From positions 15,402,483 to 15,466,482 of the forward strand of contig CM034598.1 of the NCBI GenBank assembly GCA_020091685.1: DNA of 64,000 nucleotides, written 5' to 3'. The position numbers and the translations under genes were made by a program. Positions 1 to 10,205 of the stretch are shown here, one piece after another. Each line of letters begins with the position of its first letter. Position 1 is the stretch's first letter. The notes beneath the pieces are model-generated. The model saw only the letters and a list, made by a program, of their open reading frames with translations, searched no databases and was not told the DNA's origin. The DNA comes from Lutjanus erythropterus (Eukaryota; Chordata; Actinopteri; Lutjaniformes; Lutjanidae).

Positions 1-541
1 ACATCTGTTATTAACTGCACATGCATCAATAAAACTCAGTATCGGTCATAAAGTTTGTTTAGTATGCAGAATTTCTTGATAACAGAGAACAAACTGAGGC
101 AGATGGACAGGCAGTAAAAGTGATTATGCAACTTTAACTCAGGCTGTAAAACTGTTGATGGGAAATGGTTGTTGTCCCTCGAGGGAAACTCAGAAAAAAG
201 CCATTTATTTAATGTAATGGAGTGATGTCACTCAGTGTTTTCAGGCAGGGTTTCACTGTTACATTTGCACATGACATACTCACATAATCAGTGCATTATT
301 TGCACAAGATGATGTGCTCAAACACATGTTCAATTAATCTGGACAGGTGGAAGCTGCAGCTGTAGACAGCCTGGATTCATGATCACTATGGGTTGCAAAA
401 GTGGCTCAGTTTGACTGCAGAGAAAAAGTATTTTAACATCCTTTCAAAAGACTCAGACCATTTCTGCAGCACAATCCAACACTTGGCTGTCCATCATGTT
501 TTGTATGTTCTGGACACTCTGATTACTGTTCCAGTGCACTG
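1..541. other. unique non-coding stretch, nothing recognised
   Basis: I see no long open frame, no inverted or tandem repeat and no recognised repeat family here. It ends where the TTAA-bounded fold-back element begins. Confidence 0.5.
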
Positions 542-1265
542 TTAAAGGCTTAGTTTGAGCTTTTGAAGTGAGCTTGTATATGGTACTTATACATAGTCAG
601 TGTATTACCTATAGCAGATGGTGGTTAAAATGCCACCAGTCTGTAGAAGCAGCAGAATTATTGACACACACACTAACCAATGTACTGCTGTCAACAGGGT
701 CAGCAGCAAAATGTATTTTAGCCACCTAAAAAAACACTACACCTAAAAAAAAATCATTATAAGTTAAGGTGTATGATATATTAAGAATACTTTCAGCGCT
801 TTAACTTTGTTGTCAGAACTTTTTCGATGGGAAACTGCTGTTATATATGTCAAATATTGCTCTTTGTAGGGCAACCAGATTAATTTGGCTTTAAAAGTTT
901 TAATTAATTTTACCTTGCAGAATACTGGACATGTTTATCTACAGGTGCCAGTAAATGGCAGCCCCTTGTTCTGAGAGTTAAAATTACTTTTTTTTTTTGC
1001 CTCAGGAGTCTCGTGGTTTTGAAGAGAGCAATGTTTGTCTTACATAATGACACTTAAACTGACACTGATTTTGTTATATGGGCCTTTTTTAGCTGGCTAA
1101 AATACATTTGGCTGCTGACCCTGTCCATAGAAGTACATTGCTTCCTGCATGGGTACTCCTCTCTGTATCGTCAAACTGAGGCATGTCGATAGCTGTCTAT
1201 TGTAGATAATACACTGACTATAGAGAAGTAGTGTAAAGTCAAAAAGTCTAAATTTGTTGAAAAAA
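542..1265. mobile_element. TTAA-flanked fold-back (long inverted repeat) element
   Basis: The left edge reads TTAAAGGCTTAGTTTGAGC, close to the left end of the related element at 29414. The left arm (about 542-735) carries CATAGTCAGTGTATTACCTA and later GGTCAGCAGCAAAATGTATTTTAGCCA. The right arm (about 1084-1265) is its reverse complement, with TAAAATACATTTGGCTGCTG and AATACACTGACTATAG. Between the arms, 735-1084 is single-copy within the element. The right terminus is degenerate and shows no clean TTAA. A TTAA target and short inverted ends are usual for piggyBac-like non-autonomous elements, but no transposase remains, so the superfamily is inferred. The arms are visibly diverged, so the copy is old. 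Confidence 0.65.
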
Positions 1266-3115
1266 GACAAATGTAATTACTTCCAAAACTCACGTTTTTA
1301 TCTGATGAATATTCCGCTGCAGTCCATATTTGATAACAACAGCATATAACAACATTTTCACTGCATTCAAAAGCTGTTTACTCTTCTTACTCCCTGCACA
1401 AAAAAGGACTGATGCACCTGCCTCTTGATGGCGAGCTAGCAGCGATCTAACAACACCATAAATCACATATACATAACTACAACCATAAAAAGATATTTCA
1501 GCTTCAATAAAAAAAAGACTTACTCGTTTAATTTGATGAATCAGTTAATTCAAATTGAGGATTTTGTTCTTCCAGGTTTCAAGTGCATAACTGACACACG
1601 GGCCTGTGAGTGAGGCAGACAACTGCAACTCTCACACTCAACACACTCTACTTACTGCAACTTACCAAATATCTATAGCACCCATTTAAATACAGTCAGT
1701 TTAAACTGTCAGTTTGGCATGATGCTGCTGCTACCATGACCACATCTGCTGATCATAAACATTTCATTAACCCCACTTTAAAACCAACACATACTTGTAG
1801 GCTGTAAATATACATTCAGATAGAGAGAAGCTGAGATTGTCACTCTAAATGTAGGCACTACCGTGTACTAAAAGCACTGATTAGATCAGATCAGGTTCCA
1901 CAAGTATTAAGTCTTATAAACACTCTGTAGTCTACTGCATATTTAATTAGAGTCTTGATATAAAAAGTGAGATAACACTGTCAAGAACAAAGTGTTGATA
2001 CAGTTCCTGCATTAGCATTTAGTGACACCAAGTGACCAGTTGGGGGTGGAAGAGCTCCACTGTTATTTCTTGCACCAACAGGGAAATTTATGTTGTCAGG
2101 AAATGTGATGGTAATCTTTGAGTTTGTGTACCAGTGCACTGACCTGGACAATTCTGTAGCACTTACATTTAGCAGCATACAAATCTGAAACAGAGAATAT
2201 ATATCTTAATGTAAAATCAATTAAAAATCCCAAAGATGGACATCATAGTTACAGCAGACAGTAATAAAAGTATTATCACTGTAAAACACAGATATGCTTT
2301 GGCTTCTTGGTGACTGCACTGTGTCACAAATACCAATATCATACAGTATGTACTACACAGTACTCTCTTTTCACAGTACAGCACACAAGAAAATAGTATA
2401 CTTGTCCAATTTGTACTCACAGGTATGATAAATGACTTGTGGTGATAGACGGCAATCAAATTGCATCTTTGGAAAGAACATTCACTGTCAATAAAACTTC
2501 ATGAAGAAAAAAACAAATTGTTGTTGATTCTTAAATTTTCATGTGTTGGCAGAATCAGCAGGGAAAGAGGACCCTGCTGAGCTCGACTCTAGTCTGGCAC
2601 TGTGAAGAGACGTGAAAGGTGTAGAATGATTTAGCTGATGAGACCTCTGCTCAGGTTGAGGGTGGGCAGAGCTACCCTGTGAATTACATGAGATCACCCG
2701 ACTCATTGTGCTAATAAGAATGATAAAGTTGTAATTTGTCCAGGAGAGTGAGGGAGACGTCAGTCTGCACACAGTCTGCACACACCCACACAGTCCTGAG
2801 AAAAGGTCTAATTAACCAAAATAAGTGAAATCACTGTGTGGGTTTTTCATGCACAGCCATTATGTTTTGTTTGTTTCTAATTTTGATGGTAAATTAAGAC
2901 ATATGGCTGAGAATAATAATGTATATGTGCTCTGAATATGATGATTTACCGAAGTCTCTGGTTTGCTATTCTTATGAAATCCTCAGTGGCTGCAGGTTCA
3001 TTTTGTAGGATGATGTTCTACTGTGTTTTGCAGGGCAAAAAAACAGGCGAGTAATGGTAAAGTAATCATAAACTAATGACATATTACATATTAAGTTAAT
3101 AAAGAGTGACAGAAA
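1266..3115. other. non-coding stretch, no gene seen
   Basis: The open frames on the minus strand (2217-2459, 2539-2781) are 80 codons, show no domain and fit chance. I see no reliable repeat boundary. A short C-poor, homopolymer-rich patch lies around 2500-2540. Confidence 0.45.
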
Positions 3116-3235
3116 ATATCTGTGAACTAACTGTTACATAACAATTAATATAATATTAATGTAATATGTTAAAGTTTGTTCTCCACTAATTAATCATTGT
3201 CAACAATATAGTTCCTGCTATTCAGAGACTACTTA
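3116..3235 (+). repeat. direct repeat, copy 1 of 2
   Basis: This segment, with AAATATCTGTGAACTAACTG, TTACATAAC and then GTTCTCCACTAATTAATCATTGTCAACAATA, is matched in the same orientation at 4118-4240 with many substitutions. The ordered blocks, not a single motif, support common origin. The family is not recognised. Confidence 0.45.
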
Positions 3236-4117
3236 ATAGCACCTGTGAAAAGAGAACTGAAAATCTGTACTCAATTAGAAGTATTTTTACATTACTGAAA
3301 TATTACTCAACTACATGTAAAACTACTCCTGTTGAAAAATAAAAGTACATATACACAAAGTATTCTTTTCAAAAGCTACTCAGGAATTCAGTCAGTAGGG
3401 GTTTCTTTTTCTCCAAACCTTTGGCCTAAATTTCTTCCAGCTTCTGCTTTATTTTGGTCAGAGGTCACGGTCACTTCTCAAAACCTGTGCCTGTTGAAGA
3501 GTTTTTCTTTTTCATTAATATGTCATGGTTTTCATTGGCTTATTTAGCCTTAGCTATATATTGGCTATAAACATGAAGATGGAAGGTTTTGATATTAATT
3601 TGAGACCTGCTCAGTGAATTATTATTTTAAAAGGAACTATGTAGATAACATTGTGTAATGCATACTTAAACCTACTACAAGGAGTTTATAACTGGTTATG
3701 AAACAGGCTCAATTAAACTCTGATGCCTCTATATGACCTACATAAGCAAAACAAGACCATCAGTGAGAAGACTGGCTACTCCTTTAGTTATTCTTAAAGC
3801 TTGCTGGGTCAGATCCATTAAGAAATCAGATAAAATGAGCCTGCTTTCACATTTTTGTAGGCAAAGTTACAGTCAGTTTTAATGTTAGCCACTTCAAAGA
3901 AAGAAGGACGTTTTCTCTTTAGATAATTTTTTTTTTTTTTACATTTTGTGGTTATAACAGTGGAAACACTACAACTTTTGTCTACAGGGGACTCCAAAAC
4001 CAACAAAATATGAAAGTTCAAAGGCTTGAACTAGATTTAAGAAAGAGAGATTCGACAAAATACTAGTACAACAAAGTATAACAAAGTACAAAGTACAAGA
4101 ACCCCCCAAAATAACTT
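3236..4117. mobile_element. possible Tol2-like hAT remnant between the direct repeats
   Basis: The left end (3241-3350) has CACCTGTG followed by many GTACT/AGTA words (TCTGTACTCAATTAGAAGTA, AAAAGTACATATAC), and the right end (4050-4100) has clustered AAAGTACAAAGTACAAG. This GTACTCAAGTA-rich terminal texture is typical of Tol2-like hAT elements. The interior has an A/T tract at 3927-3940 and no transposase frame. No perfect terminal inverted repeat or 8-bp duplication was found, so this is a tentative call. Confidence 0.35.
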
Positions 4118-4240
4118 AACAAATATCTGTAAACCAATCATTACATAATGACTCATCTCATAGTCTGTTCCAATAATGAATCACTGACAACTATACAGGC
4201 CTATAGTCTCTGTTTCATAGTTATTTGAGAAGAATTTATT
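4118..4240 (+). repeat. direct repeat, copy 2 of 2
   Basis: The ordered words AAATATCTGTAAACCAATCA, TTACATAATGA, AGTCTGTTCCAATAATGAAT and CACTGACAACTATA correspond to the copy at 3116-3235. The two copies flank the GTACT-rich segment. Confidence 0.45.
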
Positions 4241-4354
4241 AGTAGTTTATCAATTATCAGGTCATTTCTGAGCTGTTCCTTGTTAACTACTCAAGAGTTT
4301 GTGCACCTAATCGTAAAGTATTATTTCTTTACTTTTGTCACTTTTCCAGTGTGC

Positions 4355-4515
4355 ACACTAGACTTAACGATCCATTGTCCATAACCACTTATCTTTGACA
4401 GGAGAACCCGGAGAGAACCCACACAAACACGAGGAGAACACGCAAACTCTGCACAGAAAGGCCCCGCCCCAGTCACAAGCTCCCCAGTCCCCCAGCTGGT
4501 TACAGTTGTAACCAT
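4355..4515. repeat. old interspersed repeat fragment (CCATTGTCCATAACC ... ACCCGGAGAGAACCCAC type)
   Basis: CCATTGTCCATAACCACTTA followed by GGAGAACCCGGAGAGAACCC, ACACGAGGAGAACACGCAAA and CACAGAAAGGCCCCG is a word order I recognise from a very common teleost interspersed repeat. The piece is truncated, having lost most of the middle. Its class (LINE tail or other) is not determined. It explains the GC-rich island here. Confidence 0.6.
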
Positions 4516-4545
4516 GAGAAAAGAAAGAAAATATATTTTTTGAGC

Positions 4546-4770
4546 TGCGATAATTGGTTAATTAATTAATCAGTTGACTGAAAGAAAATTAGCTGCAAAC
4601 TGTTTTGTTACTGTAATCGTTTCAGTCATTTTTCAAGCAAAAATGTAATTTGCTTGTCCAGCTAGGGATTTGTTATTTTTTGTCATTCATGATAGTAAAT
4701 AGAGTCTTTTGGTTCTGAGAAATTGTTGTGAGAGTTTTTCACAGTTCTTTGACATTTTTTTTTTTGTATT
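4546..4770. mobile_element. MITE-like repeat with TAATTAATTAATCAG end
   Basis: The segment starts GATAATTGGTTAATTAATTA, runs through GAAAGAAAATTAGCTGC, TTCAGTCATTTTTCAAGC and TGTCATTCATGATAGTAAA, and ends in TTTTTCACAGTTCTTTGACA. This order matches a repeat common in fish genomes in which both ends carry GATTAATCGATTAAT-like words. The right end is eroded into a T tract. The superfamily is likely hAT but unproven. Confidence 0.55.
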
Positions 4771-6570
4771 TTTCATTTAATTGCACCTTTAAAACCTCAT
4801 TATAGCGAGCATGTCGAATGGATTTAGGACACAGGATATACAAAGTCCTGGACATGATAGAAGCAGGTGAATGAGAGAAAAAGCGACCACTTCACCGAAA
4901 ATGACCACAAGGGGTCGCTAGTGTTCAACGTATTCTACTTGTAATTCTCTCTTCAGTCTCAGTGAACACCCTGTTCTTCAAACACCTCTCTCCATTATAG
5001 GTGCTCTCATTCACAATATGCATCTGCTGGACACAAAGCCACGTATATGTGTGTGTTTGCATGTTTTCGGATTATGTGTGTGTGTGTGTCAGGGGATTCT
5101 GTGCCTGTGTCAGCCATCGGCCACGCTGTATCCTGGTGATGAGGCTCAAAGTTGTGGACCAATATTAATAAATGGTAGCCCTGGCAACAGTGTTCAGTGT
5201 GTGAGTCAGAGGAGCTCAGGCAGAGGGGAAGGCAGGGCACTGTGGCCGAACATGGATGCTCTCTGAAAAGCACCTCGGAGGCTGGCTGTGAACCAGTGTC
5301 ACATCTGTGCTGAACAAGAGTCAGAGGATGGGCCGAATTATAATTAAATCAACATGAAATAATTGCATCAGCGAGCACTTACAGTACAGGGCTCATTTTT
5401 GGGTTTTGGCACTGAGGGATTGGGAGATTTGTTTGCTTCGTGTCGTTTATGCCAACACATATCAAACACGCAGCACTGCAAACCCGAGCAATTACACTTA
5501 ATGACTTGTGTGGCAGTGTTTGAATGGTTTGAACAACGTGAAGGATTACACTATAGTAAACAGTCGGGGGAGTACAGCATGGGTGTTCCCCCTGCTGCCC
5601 TGGGATTGTTGTGATGTATTGCGGTTGTGATGCACATTCTCCTGTATCTCTGAGGAGTAGATGATATTTTTAAAGTGACCATAATGGTTGTTGTGGATTT
5701 GTAGGGTTGTTAACTGGGTATAAATCAGTTAAAGTGCTGCAGACTGTGGACGCCAGCCCCCAGAGTCCGACTACTCCTTCTAATGTGGTCCACAGTGGGA
5801 CAAAAAGGTTGTGTGGAGTGAAAGATAATGAGGAAACTTGAGGATGAATTGAGAAAGAGAAAGGCTGTAAATATGCAGAGGAAAACTCTGTTAATTAGTT
5901 GCAGTCCTGTCCTGTCATGCAGGAGTATCAAGGGTTTTGTGACTTCAGTCACGTAGACTCAGTGCAGCCCAGTGTGCAGGCAGAGTATGCCGCCAGTCTC
6001 TGGAAAAAGTAAACAACAACTGGCCATGTTGGGGTCACTCACTTCCAATCTGCGAGCAGCCTTTGTTTGCTGTGCCACTGCAGAGGCTGAGGGAAACTGA
6101 TTACAAATCTTGCCACTTCCCCAGATTACAGCTACATAACATATAAAACAAACATTTATTCACTGCTTGAGGCACATTTCCTTTCCTTCTTTAATGACAA
6201 GTAAGTATGAAGTGATACTTTTTAGAGTTTTTTATTATTCCACAATGATGCCTCTAGGAGGTGTATGAACACACGTACACATGGAAACAAAACAGGAGAA
6301 AAAAAGAGAACTAAAAAGGACAAGGACAAATAGAATACAATAAAGAAAATATGACTAACTAATATACACATGAGAAAGAAAAACACACTTTAGGTGCTAT
6401 TATGCTACTACTATTGTTTTTTTTTAAATAATTATAGCACTAAATAAGTTTTCAATGTAACAGCCCTTGGATTAATCTTAATTTTAATCTGTATCATTGA
6501 TTCTCTCAGGACAGGAGAAACAGACTACACTGACATAATGTACTAAGTTGATATGGTCAACTTCTCTTTG
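4771..6570. other. mostly unique stretch with TG microsatellites
   Basis: Short TG/GT runs lie at about 5048-5060 and 5073-5090. Several short frames overlap on both strands (5007-5273, 5018-5266, 5363-5614). They are under 90 codons, partly encode Cys/Val/His repeats from the TG/CA run, and are not genes. No repeat family is recognised. Confidence 0.45.
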
Positions 6571-6578
6571 TTTCCTAT

Positions 6579-6850
6579 TAGGGCTTCGTATCATTTAAAA
6601 AAATATGATACCAGTACCTATACCAGTATTGATCAGGTGATACTGATACCAATAGATTACTTCACTTCATACCTTTTACTGAAGGTTCTTCTTTATGAAG
6701 AGTGTTTGCAGTGATCAGCTGCGAGCAAAACCAGAACAAACAGTAATTTTTATTTCTAGCTCTGGATTCAGAAAGGATTGGCTGAAGGTATCGTTTGACT
6801 GTTTCAATAGTACTTGGCACTAGTTTCCAAGCCAAATATTCACTCTCCTT
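6579..6850. mobile_element. hAT-like repeat fragment (TAGGGCTTCGTATC end)
   Basis: The left edge TAGGGCTTCGTATCATTT is followed by many GATACCAGTACC/GATACTGATACC words, and the right half has GGTATCGTTTGACTGTTTCA and ATAGTACTTGGCACTAGTTT. Such alternating GATACC/GGTATC words just inside a TAGGGMTKC end are seen in several fish hAT-type non-autonomous families. The right terminus is not resolved. Confidence 0.45.
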
Positions 6851-6976
6851 TTAACTCAGTTTTGGTCACCACCAACTCTAGAGGGAAGTATCTGCCTCTC
6901 TAGCTGCAAAACACTCCATTATGTTCATCAAGCAGGCTCTAACTGTGTCTGTTTGCTGTGAGGTGCTGGGCAGGTA
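6851..6976 (+). repeat. interspersed repeat, 'GCTGCAAAACACTCCA' family copy 1
   Basis: TTTTGGTCACCACCAACTC ... CTAGCTGCAAAACACTCCA ... GTCTGTTTGCTGTGAGGTGC matches 7741-7870 in the same orientation and 16345-16420 in reverse. Three copies within 10 kb make this a clear dispersed family. It is not assigned to a superfamily. Confidence 0.65.
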
Positions 6977-7454
6977 TTCATATAACAGCAGGGTGAATAA
7001 ACCAAAGCAATAAAGTTGCAAGCCACAAAAAAAAAAGAAAAAGAAAAAAAAGAAATTAAATTTAAAAAGGGCTGACAGTGACTGACTGAAACCATAAAGC
7101 CAAATACAAATGTTTTGTTACCCTCCTTGGACCTCTGTGACTTCAATGTAACCTAAAGTTACAGAAATGATTAAAACAGAATAATTTCGAGTCGGCACAG
7201 TGTTCTGGCACATGTGACAGGTATGATAGAGTCATTTTAAATGTATTTTCTGCAGCTAAGATTGTCATTAAGCTGTAGGTACTCTTACATATTTTACTAA
7301 AAGGAATTTGGGACAACTCCTTGCAATGTGGGACTGTCCTCAGGCTGTTGATCTAGTATAAAGAGGCAGAAAGTCTGCATCTAGAGGGAGTGGGGTGGAT
7401 GGACAGACTCAAACAAAGACAGGACTTTCACCCAGGAGACCAGGGTCCATGTTC
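6977..7454. other. non-coding, A-rich simple tract
   Basis: There is an A-rich tract at 7026-7068 (AAAG/AAAAAG words). Nothing else is recognised. Confidence 0.4.
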
Positions 7455-7690
7455 CATGTCAAATCAAAACGTTATTACAAGTTTTAAGGTACATAATGTT
7501 ATGTGCGTCACATGACTTGCATCATGTGATTCTCATCTTGCAAGTCGCTTCTGCGTTATGTATGTAAGATTAGGTACAGGTATAGTAACCTGAAAACATG
7601 GTCTTATTCTAAACCTATTCAAGTAGTTTCCGTGCCTAAACCTACCTAAACTATGATTGTTTCACACGTTAGAAAGGCTGTCTGGCAACG
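7455..7690 (+). repeat. interspersed repeat fragment, 'CTAAACCTA' family copy 1
   Basis: Around 7608-7665 the words CTAAACCTATTCAAGTAGTT, TCCGTGCCTAAACCTACC and AACTATGATTGTTTCACACG occur in order. A related order (AAACTAATACGAACTAGTT, GGATGCCAAAACTTAACCAG) occurs at about 27137-27200. This suggests a dispersed family; the class is unknown and the boundaries are loose. Confidence 0.4.
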
Positions 7691-7740
7691 TCTCAAACAG
7701 CTGCTCAAGGGGACCTCGTGCATCAGTATGAGTATCTCAT

Positions 7741-7870
7741 TTTAGTCTGTTTTGGTCAGTACCAACTAAATGGCAAGATCTGGCTCTGTAGCTGCTAAAC
7801 ACTCCACTGTGTTCAATAGTTAGTTGCTAAATACTGTATGTCTATTTGCTCTGAGGTGCTGTGCAGGTTA
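7741..7870 (+). repeat. interspersed repeat, 'GCTGCTAAACACTCCA' family copy 2
   Basis: TTTTGGTCAGTACCAACTAA ... GTAGCTGCTAAACACTCCAC ... TGAGGTGCTGTGCAGGTTA aligns end to end with 6851-6976, about 890 bases upstream, with scattered substitutions. Confidence 0.65.
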
Positions 7871-8796
7871 AGTACAATGGTCAAAGCTTGGACCACCTAA
7901 TATATGTGCGTGCTCGTCAAACTAATCTCCTGTCAAACATACACTACATGGCCTTTGAAGTCGCTCTTAGAAATTTACAAATTCTTACTAGCTCAACTAA
8001 AGTCAGACAGATTAGTTCACAGGGCTAACCAAAAAATACATTTCTAAACCTCAGAACCTTATTTCTGTAAGCCATTCGTGAAGATCTGAATCTTTGAGTC
8101 TAAGGTTATCCTTAAATTTAATGTATTCTGGATTGATCATATTATTAATGTCACACCCAAAATTAGTCAATGATATTTTTAATCTTAGAAATGTATTTTG
8201 GTTACTCTAAGAAGTGTTTCCTTTGTCACTGTACAGTGTTTTATATCAAATCAAACACAGTGCATGAAATCTGTTTTTGAGATAAGCAGTAATCAAAAAT
8301 ATATGCTACAATTGGAGAAATGTAACCTCTTTTCATCTTTTCCTTTTCCAAAGGATCCCAACATCTTGAAGAAATTAGGAGATTTCAGCACCAGCCATAT
8401 AAAATAGGTCCTCTTTTCTTTACGACACAATACATAATTTGGGGTGCCTTGGCAGGGAAGAACATCTCCTCCTCTCATTGTGATGACAAAGTGCTCTTAA
8501 ATAGAGCTGGGAGCCCAAGTGAAACCAGATTGTTCAGCGAGATAGAGGAAGCAGAAGATAACAGGCGGTAAATCAGACGCAGTAGGAAGACAAAGGTTTG
8601 CAGCTGAGATTCACACATAGAGCAGGACTAACACCTTTCTGCAGTAGCAACAACCAGGAGAATTATAGCTTCTGTAAAAATCTGCTCTGTATAATGTTGT
8701 GTTGACGTTTTCATTGCACTTCCAGGACAGTTTCTGAATGTAAGCTACAGTGATCATGACATTCACAGCAGATGACCAAGACTAAGAGTCTGCAGC
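7871..8796. other. non-coding, nothing recognised
   Basis: No repeat family or gene is recognised. Two short opposite-strand frames (8198-8407 and 8293-8478) overlap each other and are chance frames. Confidence 0.4.
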
Positions 8797-8916
8797 CATT
8801 GTAGCACCTCTGTGAGGCTGCACTTTGAAACAGTGGTACTTAGAGCTAAATGCTAATGTCAGCATGCTAACAATGCAATTACAATGTTAACATGCTAATG
8901 TTTTGCAGGTTTTATG

Positions 8917-9352
8917 CTCAGTCTCGCATAACCAGACCTAACTCCAACGCACAAAGGAAAGGTCTGCTGCCGCACATTATCATTCTGCTACAGGGGAAAA
9001 TAATGCTGTGGTATTTTTGTATTTATTTTAACCAATTATGTTTTGGGCAGCAAACAGCCCAGGATGCAGCAACCTGCAACCTGCCCCTGCAAAGTAATGT
9101 TGGTGGTAACCTGTTTTGGTAGAACATTTGCACGTGGAGAGGGGAGCCCAGCTGCTAGCTTGCTTACGTTCGTGTCATTAGCAACCCAGGTAGTAACTTG
9201 CCATTTTCATTGTCTAGTTTTCTAGCTGGAGATTGTTGTTTCCAGTTGCTATGGGGATTTTAAAAACAGTTACACGCAGATAGCGGATGCTGCCTGAAAG
9301 TAGGAGGCCAATGGCAGGCTTATACTCTTAATGTACATCCGGTGAGTCAGAC
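8917..9352. mobile_element. hAT-like non-autonomous element inserted in the long repeat
   Basis: The insert begins CTCAGTCTCGCATAACCAGA and ends CATCCGGTGAGTCAGAC. It splits the long repeat between its GCAGGTTTTATG and GATGCCATATTCACCATC words. TTATG (8912-8916) and TAATG (9353-9357) on either side fit a diverged target duplication. The ends pair only loosely (GTCTCGCATAACC against GTCTGACTCACC). The interior words (GAACATTTGCACGTGGAGAG, GTCTAGTTTTCTAGCTGGAG, ATTGTTGTTTCCAGTTGCTA) are ones I associate with a fish DNA-transposon family. The superfamily is inferred. Confidence 0.55.
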
Positions 9353-9575
9353 TAATGGATGCCATATTCACCATCTTGGCTTAACATGTTAGCATGTTAG
9401 CATTTGCTAATTAGGACGAAACACAAAAATACAGCTGAGGATGATGGGAATGTTGGTATCACTATAATCACCCATACAATAACATTTAAGAAATTATTTA
9501 GGATACACTAAAAGAAACATGGCACTGGTATGTCGTGTTTCCAGGTGCTTGAAAACCAAAGCAATGGACAAAGAG

Positions 9576-9788
9576 AGATATTCACGTATATAATATCCTT
9601 GAGGTCAAGGGAAAAATCTTGGTGCATTAAATCAAAGACTGATTAAGGTAGATGCAACCATTTTAAAAAATGCCGATGTAATTGTGAATACGAATAATAC
9701 TGAGCAACTTCAAACAGAGGAAATATTTGTTTCCACTGCATTGTTTGTACTCTCTTGTATAGCGTATTCGTATTGGGTGCATCCCTAG
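9576..9788. mobile_element. second insert in the long repeat with an AATACGAAT inverted pair
   Basis: The long-repeat word ending at 9575 and the block resuming at 9789 are separated by about 213 bases. Inside, GAATACGAATAA (about 9687-9698) and CGTATTCGTATTG (about 9764-9776) are inverted partners. The insert ends GGTGCATCCCTAGT, the reverse of the TAGGGATGCACC end seen on many hAT elements. This suggests a truncated hAT-like element. Its left end is not visible. Confidence 0.4.
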
Positions 9789-10205
9789 TTCTTACAGTTC
9801 ATCCTGAGGCCAACATGAACACCTGTAACAATTTCATGGCAATCCTTTAAATAATTGATGAGAAATTTCACTCAAAACCACAAATGTCTATGTCATGGTG
9901 CTGCTAAAATGTTAAGTGATCCCCAAAGTAATTCGATTATATTGTCTAGAAACCACGAACATTTGTACAAAAGTCCAAAATTTAATGGCAAAAGCTGATG
10001 AGACATTTCACTAAATGCTGGCTGCACTAGAATAAAATTCAGGGAATCACAAAAATCATTAGCATCATGAACGTCTGTACAAAATATGATGGCAATCCTT
10101 CCGATATTTACTGAGATATTCAGTCTGGAACAAAGTGGTGGACCGGCCGACAGACAGACCAACATTTCCATCCCTAGAGCGATGCTGCTAGGATAGCTAA
10201 TAAAA

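Larger units (their letters stand above)
8797..10205 (+). mobile_element. long interspersed repeat, nearly full length but broken by insertions
   Basis: Its ordered blocks are: 8797-8916 (CTCTGTGAGGCTG, then GCTAATGTCAGCATGCTAAC); 9358-9465 (CACCATCTTGGCTTAACATG, TTAGCATTTGCTAATTAGGA, ACAGCTGAGGATGATGGGAA); 9541-9575 (CCAGGTGCTTGAAAACCAAA, GCAATGGACAAA); 9789-10205 (TTCATCCTGAGG, TTTCATGGCAATCC, GAGATATTCAGTCTGGA, CCGACAGACAGACC, ATCCCTAGAGCGATGCTGCT). The same blocks occur in shorter copies at 14655, 15098 and 20650, which proves a dispersed family. Bases 8917-9352 and at least part of 9576-9788 are extra here. I recognise it as a common percomorph repeat, but its class is uncertain and no reverse transcriptase or transposase frame is present. 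Confidence 0.75.

Noticed and set aside
3116-4240. LTR retrotransposon bracketed by direct repeats
   Set aside because: The flanks lack TG...CA borders and a primer-binding site, and the interior has no gag or pol frame.
5018-5273. overlapping frames of 82 and 88 codons on both strands
   Set aside because: They are caused by a TG/CA-rich, stop-poor patch. No domain is present.
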